This document shows positions 54,529-62,927 of a stretch of DNA of 64,000 nt, piece after piece. The notes beneath the pieces were generated by a model that was not told the DNA's origin, did not search any database, and was given only the letters and a program-made list of their open reading frames with translations. A program made the translations under genes and the position numbers. How positions within the stretch are numbered: the stretch's first letter is position 1; each line of letters starts with the position of its first letter. Origin of the DNA: Winogradskyella sp. KYW1333. Its GTDB lineage: Bacteria; Bacteroidota; Bacteroidia; Flavobacteriales; Flavobacteriaceae. The stretch lies in contig NZ_QPHL01000015.1 of NCBI RefSeq assembly GCF_003335675.1, positions 1-64,000 of the forward strand, read 5' to 3'.

Positions 54529-55365
54529 ATGGCAATAATCACTTTAACGACTGATTTTGGAGAAAAAGACCACTTTGCCGGAGCAATTAAAGGTGCTATA
54601 TATAGTGAACTTTCTAACACAAAAATTGTAGATATTTCTCATTCCGTTTCTCCTTTTAATATTTCTGAAGCTGCATATATAATTTTGAATGCTTATAGCA
54701 GTTTCCCTAAAGGAACCATTCATGTTATAGGTATTGACTCAGAGTTAAGTCCTGAAAATAAGCATATTGCAATAAAATTAGACGACCATTACTTTATCTG
54801 TGCAAACAATGGGATAATGAGTATGATTTGCGCTGAAATAGCACCAGAAAAGATTGTAGAAATAAATATACATGACAAGATTGAAACAAGTTTTCCTGTT
54901 TTAGACATTTTTGTAAAAGTCGCCTGTCATATCGCTCGAGGGGGTACTCTAGAGGTTATAGGAAAAGTTATTAACAACATTAAACCAATTAAGAATTTAG
55001 TGCCCTTTGTTAATGATGAAAAAAATCAAATTATAGGTAGTGTTATCTATATAGACAACTATGGTAATGTAGTTACCAATATTAAACGGATTTTTTTTGA
55101 AAACATTCAAAAAACGAGGTCTTTTGAAATTTCTGCTCGCAACCATAAATTCAGTAGGGTTTATAACAAATACAGCGATATCGTAAATTTTGATATTGAG
55201 GAATCTAGACGAAATGATGAAGGCAAAGGAATGGTAGTCTTTAATTCATCAGATTATCTAGAAATTGCAGTTTATAAAAGTAATTGCAGTACTACAGGAA
55301 GTGCATCTACCTTAATGGGCTTAAAAACAATGGATACCGTTACCGTCAACTTTAATAAAACTTAG
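54529..55365 (+). CDS. SAM hydrolase (DUF62, S-adenosylmethionine hydroxide adenosyltransferase)
   Basis: A 278-residue protein of the chlorinase/fluorinase superfamily. It has IITLTTDFGEKDHFAGAIKG at the start, NGIMSMI, FVKVACHIARGG, SVIYIDNYGNVVTNI and a C-terminal beta domain with NCSTTGSAS. Most chromosomal members split SAM to adenosine and methionine using water; halogenating members are rare, and the short form here fits a hydrolase. First gene of a five-gene run with the monooxygenase-like, gldF, BamE-like and gldG genes. Confidence 0.9.
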   Translation: MAIITLTTDFGEKDHFAGAIKGAIYSELSNTKIVDISHSVSPFNISEAAYIILNAYSSFPKGTIHVIGIDSELSPENKHIAIKLDDHYFICANNGIMSMICAEIAPEKIVEINIHDKIETSFPVLDIFVKVACHIARGGTLEVIGKVINNIKPIKNLVPFVNDEKNQIIGSVIYIDNYGNVVTNIKRIFFENIQKTRSFEISARNHKFSRVYNKYSDIVNFDIEESRRNDEGKGMVVFNSSDYLEIAVYKSNCSTTGSASTLMGLKTMDTVTVNFNKT

Positions 55366-55368
55366 ACT

Positions 55369-55665
55369 GTGTTAGTAAGAATTGTAAAAATGAGTTTTGA
55401 ACCTAGTAGAATTGATGAATTCATTGCTAATTTTGAGATCAATAAAAATAAAATAAGGGCGTTTTCAGGATGTAATCTATTAGAATTATATAGAGATAAA
55501 AACAATACAAATATCTTTATTACATATAGTTATTGGGATTCTGAAAAATCATTAAGCGCTTATAGAAATTCAGATCTGTTTAAAGCAGTTTGGGCAAAAA
55601 CAAAACCATTTTTCAATGGCAAACCAGAGGCTTGGAGTGTAGATAAAATTGAAAGTTTAAATTAA
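55369..55665 (+). CDS. antibiotic-biosynthesis-monooxygenase-like (ABM) protein
   Basis: A 98-residue dimeric alpha-beta barrel protein: LVRIVKMSFEPSRIDEF, CNLLELYRDKNNTNIFITY, YWDSEKSLSAYRNSDLFKAV. The ABM fold occurs in heme-degrading and quinol enzymes, but no specific role can be given. The start is GTG at 55369, 3 bases after the previous stop; relatives begin at the same LVRIVK, so GTG is credible. Nine bases separate it from gldF. Confidence 0.87.
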   Translation: MLVRIVKMSFEPSRIDEFIANFEINKNKIRAFSGCNLLELYRDKNNTNIFITYSYWDSEKSLSAYRNSDLFKAVWAKTKPFFNGKPEAWSVDKIESLN

Positions 55666-55674
55666 TAATTCATA

Positions 55675-56397
55675 ATGTTAGCTATTTTAAAAAAAGAGAT
55701 AAATACATTTTTTGCATCACCTATTGGTTATTTGGTGATAGGTGTTTTTCTTTTATTAAATGGTTTGTTTCTTTGGTTGTTTAAAGGCAATTTCAATGTT
55801 TTTAATGCTAGTGAAGCCAGTCTATCTTCATTTTTTCTTTTAGCACCATGGATTCTCATTTTTCTTGTTCCAGCAGTTACAATGCGTAGTTTTAGTGATG
55901 AAAAAAAACAGGGAACATTAGAATTATTGGTAACTAAGCCATTGACTCATTTTCAAATAGTCTTAGGAAAGTATTTTGGAGCATTAGTATTAATTTTATT
56001 GGCAGTATTGCCCACGTTGCTATATGTATATTCAATTTTAGAATTAAGTAGTCCTGAGACAGGAATCGATATTGGCAGTACCATTGGGTCATACTTTGGT
56101 TTAATATTTTTAATTGGTGCTTACACCTCCATAGGCGTATTTTCATCAACATTATCAGACAATCAAATTGTTGCTTTTATAATAGCAGTTTTTATCTGTT
56201 TCTTTTTTTATTTCGGCTTCGAAGGCTTATCAAATTATGCTTTATTAGGAGATTTATTCTATTTGGAAGATCTAGGAATGTCTGCTCACTATAACAGTAT
56301 GAGTCGAGGCGTTATTGACACAAGAGATCTTATTTACTTTATTAGTATTTCAATAGCTTTTCTGTTGTTTACAAAACTTAAAATTCAAGAATCATAA
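55675..56397 (+). CDS. gldF: gliding-associated ABC transporter permease GldF
   Basis: A 240-residue ABC-2 type membrane protein with about six helices. It begins LKKEINTFFASPIGYLVIGV and has TMRSFSDEKKQGTLELLVTKP, the ABC-2 permease signature, and ends KLKIQES. GldF and GldG with the ATPase GldA (not here) form a transporter needed for gliding in Flavobacterium johnsoniae. Two bases after its stop comes an extra small gene rather than gldG. Confidence 0.93.
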   Translation: MLAILKKEINTFFASPIGYLVIGVFLLLNGLFLWLFKGNFNVFNASEASLSSFFLLAPWILIFLVPAVTMRSFSDEKKQGTLELLVTKPLTHFQIVLGKYFGALVLILLAVLPTLLYVYSILELSSPETGIDIGSTIGSYFGLIFLIGAYTSIGVFSSTLSDNQIVAFIIAVFICFFFYFGFEGLSNYALLGDLFYLEDLGMSAHYNSMSRGVIDTRDLIYFISISIAFLLFTKLKIQES

Positions 56398-56399
56398 CT

Positions 56400-56897
56400 A
56401 TGATCATTACTCCTATTTTAATCATCTTTATGTTTGTAGTTTTTTTACTATTGTTTTTATTTTTAAATACAGTAGACAGACGTAAGTGGCTGACCATATT
56501 AATAAGTTTAATACTGACTCCGTTTGCATATTACTATGTGTTTTACCCATTTATAAATATTATAAGTAGTTATCATCATCAAAAATATTTTAATAGTGAA
56601 GCTTGGATAGATACGCCAGCTCTACGTTATGAAATGATTGACCAAACTATTGAATCTGATACTTTGATTGGGCTTTCAAAAAGCAAAATAGAAGAAATAC
56701 TCGGTAAACATGAATGGCTTTCTTGGGATGATGCTAAAAAGGACCTTGATGAAAATAAATGGAATTACGGTCTAGGAATTGAACCTGGAGCATTCAATAA
56801 TCAAAAAGAATGTGCGGAGTTACAATTTAAAAATGACACACTCATTAAGATATTAAATTATCAAGAAGAAATAACGTTTAACAAAGAAGATGAATAA
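56400..56897 (+). CDS. BamE/SmpA-like membrane protein inserted between gldF and gldG
   Basis: A 165-residue protein with two N-terminal hydrophobic segments (about 2-24 and 30-55), then a soluble domain of about 100 residues: SDTLIGLSKSKIEEILGKHE, WNYGLG, and CAELQFKNDTLIKILNY. The pattern G-L/M-S-K-x-x-I-x-x-x-L-G-K-x...W-x-Y...F-x-N/K-x-x-L is that of BamE/SmpA-like domains. Both junctions are tight: 2 bases after gldF and an 8-base overlap with gldG, so it is made with them. In Flavobacterium johnsoniae gldF and gldG are adjacent. Function unknown. Confidence 0.75.
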   Translation: MIITPILIIFMFVVFLLLFLFLNTVDRRKWLTILISLILTPFAYYYVFYPFINIISSYHHQKYFNSEAWIDTPALRYEMIDQTIESDTLIGLSKSKIEEILGKHEWLSWDDAKKDLDENKWNYGLGIEPGAFNNQKECAELQFKNDTLIKILNYQEEITFNKEDE

Positions 56898-58551
56898 AAA
56901 TATCCGTAATGTAGTTGGTGTTTTATTAGGATTAATCATAATTAATTTTTTGGCTAGTAAGGTTTATCATCGCTTTGATCTTACTAAGGATAAACGTTAT
57001 ACTTTATCCGATACCTCAAAGGACCTAATTAAGGATATTGACGCTCCTCTAATTATAGATATGTTCTTGGAAGGTGATTTTCCGTCAGAATTTAGGTTAC
57101 TCCGTTCAGAAACCAAACAAATTTTAGAAGAATTCAGTCTAGAATCTAATCAGATATTAATTAATTACATCAATCCTATTGAAGATGAAGCAACGCGCCA
57201 ACTCAATATTGATGAATTAACAAAATCTGGCCTGGAACCCTTTATAAATACTGACAATAGTACTGGCAAAGTTACTCAAGAGATTATTTTTCCATGGGCA
57301 TTTGCAAGCTATAAGGACCAAACTGTTAAAATCCCCTTACTTAAACGTAGTATAACAAAAGGTTTAGCAGAACAAATTACGAACTCTATTCAATCATTAG
57401 AATATGCTTTTGCAGATGGTTTTAATAAATTAATTAAGCCTAAAAGTAAAAACATAGCAGTTTTAAAAGGAAATGGTGAGCTAGATGATTTGTATATAGC
57501 GGATTTCCTTCAAACTGTTAAGCCTTATTACAATTTAGCACAATTTACTTTAGATAGTGTATCCAGCAATCCACAAGGTACTTTAGATAAGTTAAGGTTT
57601 TACGACTTGATTATAGTTGCAAAACCTACGCAGGCTTTTAGTGAAAACGAGAAGTTAGTATTGGATCAATACACAATGAATGGAGGGAAAAGTCTATGGC
57701 TTACCGAATCAGTGGTTATGGACAAAGATAGTTTGTATAACGAAACAAATACGAGCGTATCGATATTAAGAGATTTAAATTTAAATGATTTCTTCTTCAA
57801 TTATGGATTGCGTGTTAATCCTAGTCTTGTTAAAGATTTATTTTCGGCACCTATTATGCTGGCAATTGGTGAAGGTAGTCAAGCACAACTCCAACCTATA
57901 CAGTGGCAGTATTCGCCTTTAGCTGCATCTAATGCCAACCATCCAATTACAAAAAATCTTAACCTTGTTAAATTTGATTTTTCAAGTCCCATCGATACTT
58001 TAAAAAATGGTATTGAAAAAACCATTTTACTAAGAAGTTCGCCCAATTCTAAAATTGAAGGTGTTCCAACTGAAATATCTTTAGCAGAGGTTACTAAAAC
58101 ACCAGACGGAAGTACATATAACGATGGAAGTCAAAACTTGGGCGTACTGCTAGAAGGTGAGTTTCATTCTGTCTACGATAAGCGTATCTTGCCTTTTAAT
58201 GTAAGAGATTTTAAAAGCACTGGAAGACCATCTAAAATGGTAGTGGTATCAGATGGAGATATTATTAAAAATAAAGTTATTCGTAATAGACCTCAAGAAT
58301 TAGGTTTTGATGAAGTAACAGGAAAATCTTTTGGCAACAAGGAATTCTTATTAAATGTCGTCAATTTTCTTTTAGATGATAAAGGACTTATAAACATAAG
58401 AGCTAAAGAAATAAGTGTTTCGTTTTTAGATTCTGAAAATATTAAAGAAAATAAAGTAAAATGGCAACTTATAAATATCGTATTACCACTAGTTTTACTT
58501 TGTGTCTTCGGATTTGCCTATAACTACTACAGAAGGAAAAAATACAGCTAG
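56890..58551 (+). CDS. gldG: gliding-associated ABC transporter component GldG
   Basis: A 553-residue protein with a membrane helix at each end (about 7-25 and 525-545) and a large extracytoplasmic part. It has HRFDLTKDKRYTLSDTSKDL near the start, EEFSLESNQILINYINP, GNGELDDLYIADFLQ, VLDQYTMNGGKSLWLTESV, and a C-terminal FGNKEFLLNVVNFLLDDKGL. These match GldG (ABC-2 associated, DUF4350/ABC_transp_aux-like). Works with GldA and GldF. Confidence 0.94.
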   Translation: MNKNIRNVVGVLLGLIIINFLASKVYHRFDLTKDKRYTLSDTSKDLIKDIDAPLIIDMFLEGDFPSEFRLLRSETKQILEEFSLESNQILINYINPIEDEATRQLNIDELTKSGLEPFINTDNSTGKVTQEIIFPWAFASYKDQTVKIPLLKRSITKGLAEQITNSIQSLEYAFADGFNKLIKPKSKNIAVLKGNGELDDLYIADFLQTVKPYYNLAQFTLDSVSSNPQGTLDKLRFYDLIIVAKPTQAFSENEKLVLDQYTMNGGKSLWLTESVVMDKDSLYNETNTSVSILRDLNLNDFFFNYGLRVNPSLVKDLFSAPIMLAIGEGSQAQLQPIQWQYSPLAASNANHPITKNLNLVKFDFSSPIDTLKNGIEKTILLRSSPNSKIEGVPTEISLAEVTKTPDGSTYNDGSQNLGVLLEGEFHSVYDKRILPFNVRDFKSTGRPSKMVVVSDGDIIKNKVIRNRPQELGFDEVTGKSFGNKEFLLNVVNFLLDDKGLINIRAKEISVSFLDSENIKENKVKWQLINIVLPLVLLCVFGFAYNYYRRKKYS

Positions 58552-58570
58552 AATTTGTTAATAAGTTTGT

Positions 58571-58601
58571 TTTATAAAACCCATCTATTAAGATATATTT
58601 G
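58571..58601 (+). promoter_or_regulatory. dnaN promoter
   Basis: TTTA, 19 bases, TATATTTG, ending 39 bases before the dnaN ATG; same form as the RlmD-like gene promoter. Confidence 0.6.
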
Positions 58602-58640
58602 TAAGACATTTTATTCTAGATATAAATCATTTTTACATTC

Positions 58641-59759
58641 ATGAAATTTATAGTTTCAAGTACATATTTATTAAAGCAACTTCAGGTTTTAGGAGGTGTG
58701 ATAAACAATAGTAATACTTTACCTATCCTAGATAACTTTTTGTTCGAATTAAGTCAGTCGAAATTGACGATTTCTGCAAGTGATTTAGAGACAACCATGT
58801 CTTCTACAATAGATGTAGAAAGTGATTCAGAAGGAAGTATCGCTTTACCAGCAAGATTATTATTAGACACGCTTAAGACATTTCCAGAGCAACCTCTAAC
58901 GTTTGTTGTTGAAGATAACAGCACGGTAGAAATTAGCTCAAACCATGGTAAATATGCATTGGCTTATGCTGATGGTGCTGAATTTCCAAATGCAGTTACT
59001 GTTGAAGATGCAAGTAAAACTACAATAATGGGTGACATTCTTGCTACAGCAATTAGCAAAACTATTTTTGCTGCAGGTAATGATGACCTTAGACCTGTCA
59101 TGAGTGGTGTTTTCTTTCAATTCTCTCAGGATAATTTAACGTTTGTAGCTACTGATGCTCACAAACTAGTTAAATATACAAGAGCTGATGTTAGTGCAAC
59201 TGAATCTGCAGAGTTTATCATGCCAAAAAAACCATTAAATCTTTTAAAAGGTATTTTGGCCGGTAGTGATGATGATGTGTTAGTTGAATACAACGATTCT
59301 AATGCAAGGTTTACTTTTGAAAATTCTGTGTTAATCTGTCGTTTAATAGATGGCAAATATCCTAATTACGAAGCTGTAATCCCTAAGGAGAATCCTAATA
59401 AATTAGTCATTGATCGTACTCGATTTTTAAACTCAGTAAGACGAGTTAGTATATTCTCTAATAAAACTACGCACCAAATTAGATTAAAAATAGCAGGTGC
59501 CGAATTAAACATTTCCGCTGAAGATATTGATTATAGCAATAAAGCTGAAGAACGCTTAAGTTGTGATTATCAAGGCGATGATATGCAAATAGGCTTTAAC
59601 TCTCGTTTCTTAACAGAAATGATAAATAACTTAAACTCTGATAACGTGCAGTTAGAAATGAGTTTACCAAACAGAGCAGGTATTCTAACACCAATTGATG
59701 GTTTAGATGAGGGAGAGCATTTAACAATGCTTGTTATGCCTGTGATGCTCAACAATTAA
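58641..59759 (+). CDS. dnaN: DNA polymerase III sliding clamp (beta subunit)
   Basis: A 372-residue ring-forming clamp. Three similar domains are visible: MKFIVSSTYLLKQLQVLGGV with TLPILDNFLFEL, a middle domain with DLRPVMSGVFFQF and FVATDAHKLVKY, and a third with RVSIFSNKTTHQIRL and FNSRFLTEMI, ending LVMPVMLNN. Length and ending (M-P-V/M-x-L) are standard. Not next to dnaA here, as usual in Bacteroidota. Own promoter and terminator. Confidence 0.97.
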   Translation: MKFIVSSTYLLKQLQVLGGVINNSNTLPILDNFLFELSQSKLTISASDLETTMSSTIDVESDSEGSIALPARLLLDTLKTFPEQPLTFVVEDNSTVEISSNHGKYALAYADGAEFPNAVTVEDASKTTIMGDILATAISKTIFAAGNDDLRPVMSGVFFQFSQDNLTFVATDAHKLVKYTRADVSATESAEFIMPKKPLNLLKGILAGSDDDVLVEYNDSNARFTFENSVLICRLIDGKYPNYEAVIPKENPNKLVIDRTRFLNSVRRVSIFSNKTTHQIRLKIAGAELNISAEDIDYSNKAEERLSCDYQGDDMQIGFNSRFLTEMINNLNSDNVQLEMSLPNRAGILTPIDGLDEGEHLTMLVMPVMLNN

Positions 59760-59823
59760 CCAATTAGTTTTAATTGGTTTGATTATATGTGTTAATTAAA
59801 CTTGACTTGACTAGTCATATAAA

Positions 59824-59853
59824 AAAAGCTCACTGAAAAGTGAGCTTTTTATT
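59824..59853. terminator. terminator between dnaN and the DUF4870 gene
   Basis: An 11-bp stem AAAAGCTCACT / AGTGAGCTTTT with loop GAAA; T and A runs on the two sides allow use in both directions. Confidence 0.88.
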
Positions 59854-59870
59854 TTCCATTTCTTTAATAA

Positions 59871-60233
59871 CTAACTAACAAAATTAAGAGATAATGGATA
59901 GCTAGGTAATTCTCCATTACTAGCTTTGATAGCATTTACAATAGGCATCACAAATGCTAAAATTCCTATTAATATTAATAATAATATTCCTAAACCAAAT
60001 ATCAAAATTAAAGGTATACTCAAGATGCAATATACGATGATACTTAATTGGAAATTTAAAATAGCTTTTCCATGAGCATCCATACCTTCTACATTATCCT
60101 TTTGTGTAGCCCAAAGTATTAGAGGTACTATTAAACCTCCAAATCCAGTGATGTAAGTCAATAATTGTGCTAAATGCGTAATCATTAACATCTGATTGTC
60201 TGTACGTTTAAGTGTGTGGTAATTTGATTCCAT
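59871..60233 (-). CDS. DUF4870 membrane protein
   Basis: A 120-residue protein from the ATG at 60233. MITHLAQLLTYITGFGGLIVP, then LILWATQKDN, ILNFQLSIIVYCI and a last pair of helices match the DUF4870 (Tic20-like) family, with about four membrane segments. A longer reading to 60359 adds about 42 residues without similarity to the family and is not used. Function unknown. Confidence 0.82.
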   Translation of the reverse strand: MESNYHTLKRTDNQMLMITHLAQLLTYITGFGGLIVPLILWATQKDNVEGMDAHGKAILNFQLSIIVYCILSIPLILIFGLGILLLILIGILAFVMPIVNAIKASNGELPSYPLSLNFVS

Positions 60234-60467
60234 TTCTTGATTGTTTACATAGATATGACGCAAATAATCTAAATATGTTACACTATAAATATTAATTTTA
60301 ACTCCCAATTTTTCTAATATGGTATCCATTAAACACCATTTAGTTATGGAAGACTGCATTAAATTACAAATTATGGTAATTAGTAACGAATGTTACACAG
60401 AAATAAAAATACATTTAGGACTATGACTTTACCGCACATTTATGTAGTTTGAAGCTGCTTAAGGCAG

Positions 60468-60490
60468 TTACTTTCCGATACAGAAAGTAA
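60468..60490. other. att/dif-like site: 8-bp inverted repeat around a 7-bp spacer
   Basis: TTACTTTC, spacer CGATACA, GAAAGTAA. Perfect arms around a 7-base spacer is the geometry of a tyrosine-recombinase crossover core. No integrase gene is in the window beside it; the metal genes lie to its right. Identity as an attachment site is inferred. Confidence 0.45.
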
Positions 60491-60649
60491 AAACATAACT
60501 ATAATATCGTTTATAAGATTAGCGGTACAAAATTGGCACATTGAATATCAACATATTTATAAAAATTTCTTTCTAATATATTTCAAGCCTTACATGAATC
60601 TACCACACTTTTCATGAAATGATTAGCGATTCTTATTTCATTACATAAA

Positions 60650-60682
60650 ATAAAAAAGAGCCTTCCTAAAAAGACTCTTTAA
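60650..60682 (-). terminator. terminator of the metal-efflux operon
   Basis: Minus-strand AAAGAG / CTCTTT stem with a loop of 14, then six T and a T-rich tract, 11 bases after the HMA gene stop. Modest stem. Confidence 0.6.
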
Positions 60683-60690
60683 TTATTGGC

Positions 60691-61131
60691 TTAATGGTCG
60701 TGATTTGAATGGTCATCACTTTTTTCTTCACCAGATTGATTCATCATCATTTCGTGGTCGTATTTACAACAACCTGGTAAACCATCATATGCTTCTTCAT
60801 CACCTGCTACTTTTTCGGTATCATATCCTGAAGCTGCGATTGCTTTATGGATTGCCATTGCATCGGTTTTTGTATCATCAAAAGACACGTCAATCTTCTT
60901 TTTATCGACATCCCAATTAGCACTTGCTACACCTTCAACACCGTTAGCTGCTTTTTCGATGGTACTTTTACACATTCCGCAATTACCTCTTACGCCAAAA
61001 GACAGGTCTGTCATTGCCATATCTTTTGACATTTCAGTAGTTGTGGTTTCTGTTTCTTTTTTGGTTTCGTTTTTACAACTTGTTAAACCTAATGCTGCTA
61101 TTACAGCTACACTTAAAATTACTTTTTTCAT
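60691..61131 (-). CDS. heavy-metal-associated (HMA) domain lipoprotein
   Basis: A 146-residue protein with lipobox (GLTSC, Cys at 19), a Thr/Glu-rich linker, and an HMA domain (about 42-110) with metal site GNCGMC (Cys 51 and 54), ending SGYDTEKV. After it come LPGCCKYDHEMMM, a second Cys/His/Met site, and a His-Asp tail (DDHSNHDH). It is probably an extracytoplasmic copper or related metal chaperone handing ions to the CusB-like adaptor, whose gene is 21 bases upstream. Last gene of the operon. Confidence 0.9.
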   Translation of the reverse strand: MKKVILSVAVIAALGLTSCKNETKKETETTTTEMSKDMAMTDLSFGVRGNCGMCKSTIEKAANGVEGVASANWDVDKKKIDVSFDDTKTDAMAIHKAIAASGYDTEKVAGDEEAYDGLPGCCKYDHEMMMNQSGEEKSDDHSNHDH

Positions 61132-61152
61132 TGTTTAAAAATTTAATTGTTA

Positions 61153-62925
61153 TTATTCTATTACTTGTTTTACTTCTCCACAGGTTAGCATTGCTTCACC
61201 AAAATATGGGTTGATTACTTTTTCTTCTTTGCTCAACCAATATGCACCATTATTGTTATCTGCCATTGGACAAAATTCCACATAAACCTTTTCATTTACA
61301 CCAAATAGTTGTACAGCATTGATTAGATGTGATGATAAATGTTTAAAATGGTCTCTTTGTGATTCTATATCGGACGTTTCAGAAATTGAAGTTGCAGAAG
61401 ATTTTATTTCGCCTTCTAATGACATCCAATGGTTATGCGCCTTATTATCTGACAACAATTTCATATCTACTTTGTTCAATTCATTTAATAAAGTTTTTGT
61501 GCTTGTTGAAGTACTTTTTGAATCTTCTTTTACTAAAGCATCTTTTAAATTGATATACGCATTGAAAACAGCTTTTAACTGCTCTTGAAATTTCGCTGAT
61601 ACTTCCAAACGCTCATTCATATTAGTGTGGTCACTTTCTTTGTTAGATGCATTGTTATCCATACCTAAATGACCTTCGTGTCCAGTCATTACTTTACCAC
61701 CATCTTTATTCATCATAGACTTTTTCCCTTGTAATTGTGCTGCTGCATCAACCGTAAATGTACCGTTAGTCACTATTTCATTTCCAACAAATAATCCTTC
61801 TACAACTTCATATTCATTTCCAATTTGATTGCCTAATTTAATTTCACGCATTTCAAAAATAGGTTGGTCTGGATTTGTTTTAAGGTACACCACAGAACGT
61901 TCACCTGTCCATAACACAGAAGATGTAGGAATTGTTAATACTTCGTCATTTTTAGCTGTACTGCCTTCAATATTTGCGGTTACAAACATTCCTGGTTTAA
62001 ATACATCATCCTTGTTGTTTAGAACCACACGCAAGGTTACTGTTCTTGTTTTCGTGTTTAAAACTGGGTCAATGAAATCTACTTTACCTTTAAACTCTTT
62101 ATTAGGATAAGCATTGGTTGTTATCATCACTTCCTGTCCTTTTTTAAAGCGGTCAATCTGATTTTCATACACATCAAAATTTCCCCAAACTGTGTTTAGA
62201 TTGGCAATTTTTAATAAGGGTTGACCTTGTTTAATGTAATCGCCTTGCTCTACCAATTTTTCTGTAACAGTACCCGAAAAGGTTGCATAAACAGGAAAGT
62301 TTTCTTTCACTTTTCCAGTTTCTTCAATCTGATTGATTTGATTTTCAGAGAGCTTCCATAATTTCAGTTTATTACGGACTGCTTTGTATAAAGCAGGTTG
62401 TGATTCTTTTAAAGATGCTGCTGTAATTAATTCTTGTTGTGCTGCATAGAGTTCTGGCGAATAAATGGTTGCCAATAATTGACCTTTACGAACTTCTTCG
62501 CCTGTAAAACTCACATTCAAACGCTCAATTCTTCCAGCGAAATAACTTACTTGTACTGCATTGGCTTCTTCGTTTTCAGCAATTTTACCAGATAGTTTTA
62601 TGGTATTGCCTTCTGCATTGCCTTTACCCACGACGGTTGTTTGGATATTGGCTAAAGCCATTGCGTTTTCTGTGAGCTTGAATTGGTCTGCTAACAGGCC
62701 ATCTGCACTATTTTCAGCAGGAATTAAATCCATACCACAAATAGGACAATCGCCTGGTTCTGGTTTCATAATCTGCGGATGCATAGAGCACGTCCACATT
62801 TGATTGGTTTTTACTGATTCAGATTGATTTTGTTTTGTATTTTCATTTGACGAATTACCAAAAATCAACCAACCTAATAGTAAACCAACTACTAATATTC
62901 CGATATAAATTATATACTTTTTCAT
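61153..62925 (-). CDS. RND metal-efflux periplasmic adaptor (CusB-like) with added metal-binding domains
   Basis: A 590-residue membrane-fusion protein. N-terminal membrane anchor (4-22), then a heavy-metal-binding domain WTCSMHPQIMKPEPGDCPIC (about 44-70), barrel-sandwich and hairpin (QVSYFAGRIERLNVSFTGEE, LYAAQQELITAA), beta-barrel with TLRVVLNNKDDVFKPGMFV, then a His/Met-rich linker (TGHEGHLGMDN) and a C-terminal DUF3347 domain (about 440-590) with HWMSLEGEI and YVEFCPMADNNNGAYWLS. Links a CusA-like pump, expected outside the window, to an outer-membrane channel. Metal most likely Cu or Ag; not proven. Confidence 0.92.
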   Translation of the reverse strand: MKKYIIYIGILVVGLLLGWLIFGNSSNENTKQNQSESVKTNQMWTCSMHPQIMKPEPGDCPICGMDLIPAENSADGLLADQFKLTENAMALANIQTTVVGKGNAEGNTIKLSGKIAENEEANAVQVSYFAGRIERLNVSFTGEEVRKGQLLATIYSPELYAAQQELITAASLKESQPALYKAVRNKLKLWKLSENQINQIEETGKVKENFPVYATFSGTVTEKLVEQGDYIKQGQPLLKIANLNTVWGNFDVYENQIDRFKKGQEVMITTNAYPNKEFKGKVDFIDPVLNTKTRTVTLRVVLNNKDDVFKPGMFVTANIEGSTAKNDEVLTIPTSSVLWTGERSVVYLKTNPDQPIFEMREIKLGNQIGNEYEVVEGLFVGNEIVTNGTFTVDAAAQLQGKKSMMNKDGGKVMTGHEGHLGMDNNASNKESDHTNMNERLEVSAKFQEQLKAVFNAYINLKDALVKEDSKSTSTSTKTLLNELNKVDMKLLSDNKAHNHWMSLEGEIKSSATSISETSDIESQRDHFKHLSSHLINAVQLFGVNEKVYVEFCPMADNNNGAYWLSKEEKVINPYFGEAMLTCGEVKQVIE

Positions 62926-62927
62926 TC

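Larger units (their letters stand above)
60234..60690. other. gap without genes between core genome and metal-resistance operon
   Basis: This 457-bp AT-rich stretch has no convincing gene. It contains the recombination-site-like repeat at 60468-60490, a nearby short inverted repeat CTGC-TTAAG-GCAG (60455-60467) and, at its right end, the terminator of the metal operon. It probably marks a junction between two regions of different history. Confidence 0.5.

Noticed and set aside
54529..55365. SAM-dependent halogenase
   Set aside because: Family includes chlorinases and fluorinases, but chromosomal members of this size are normally SAM hydrolases and no halogenated-product genes are near.
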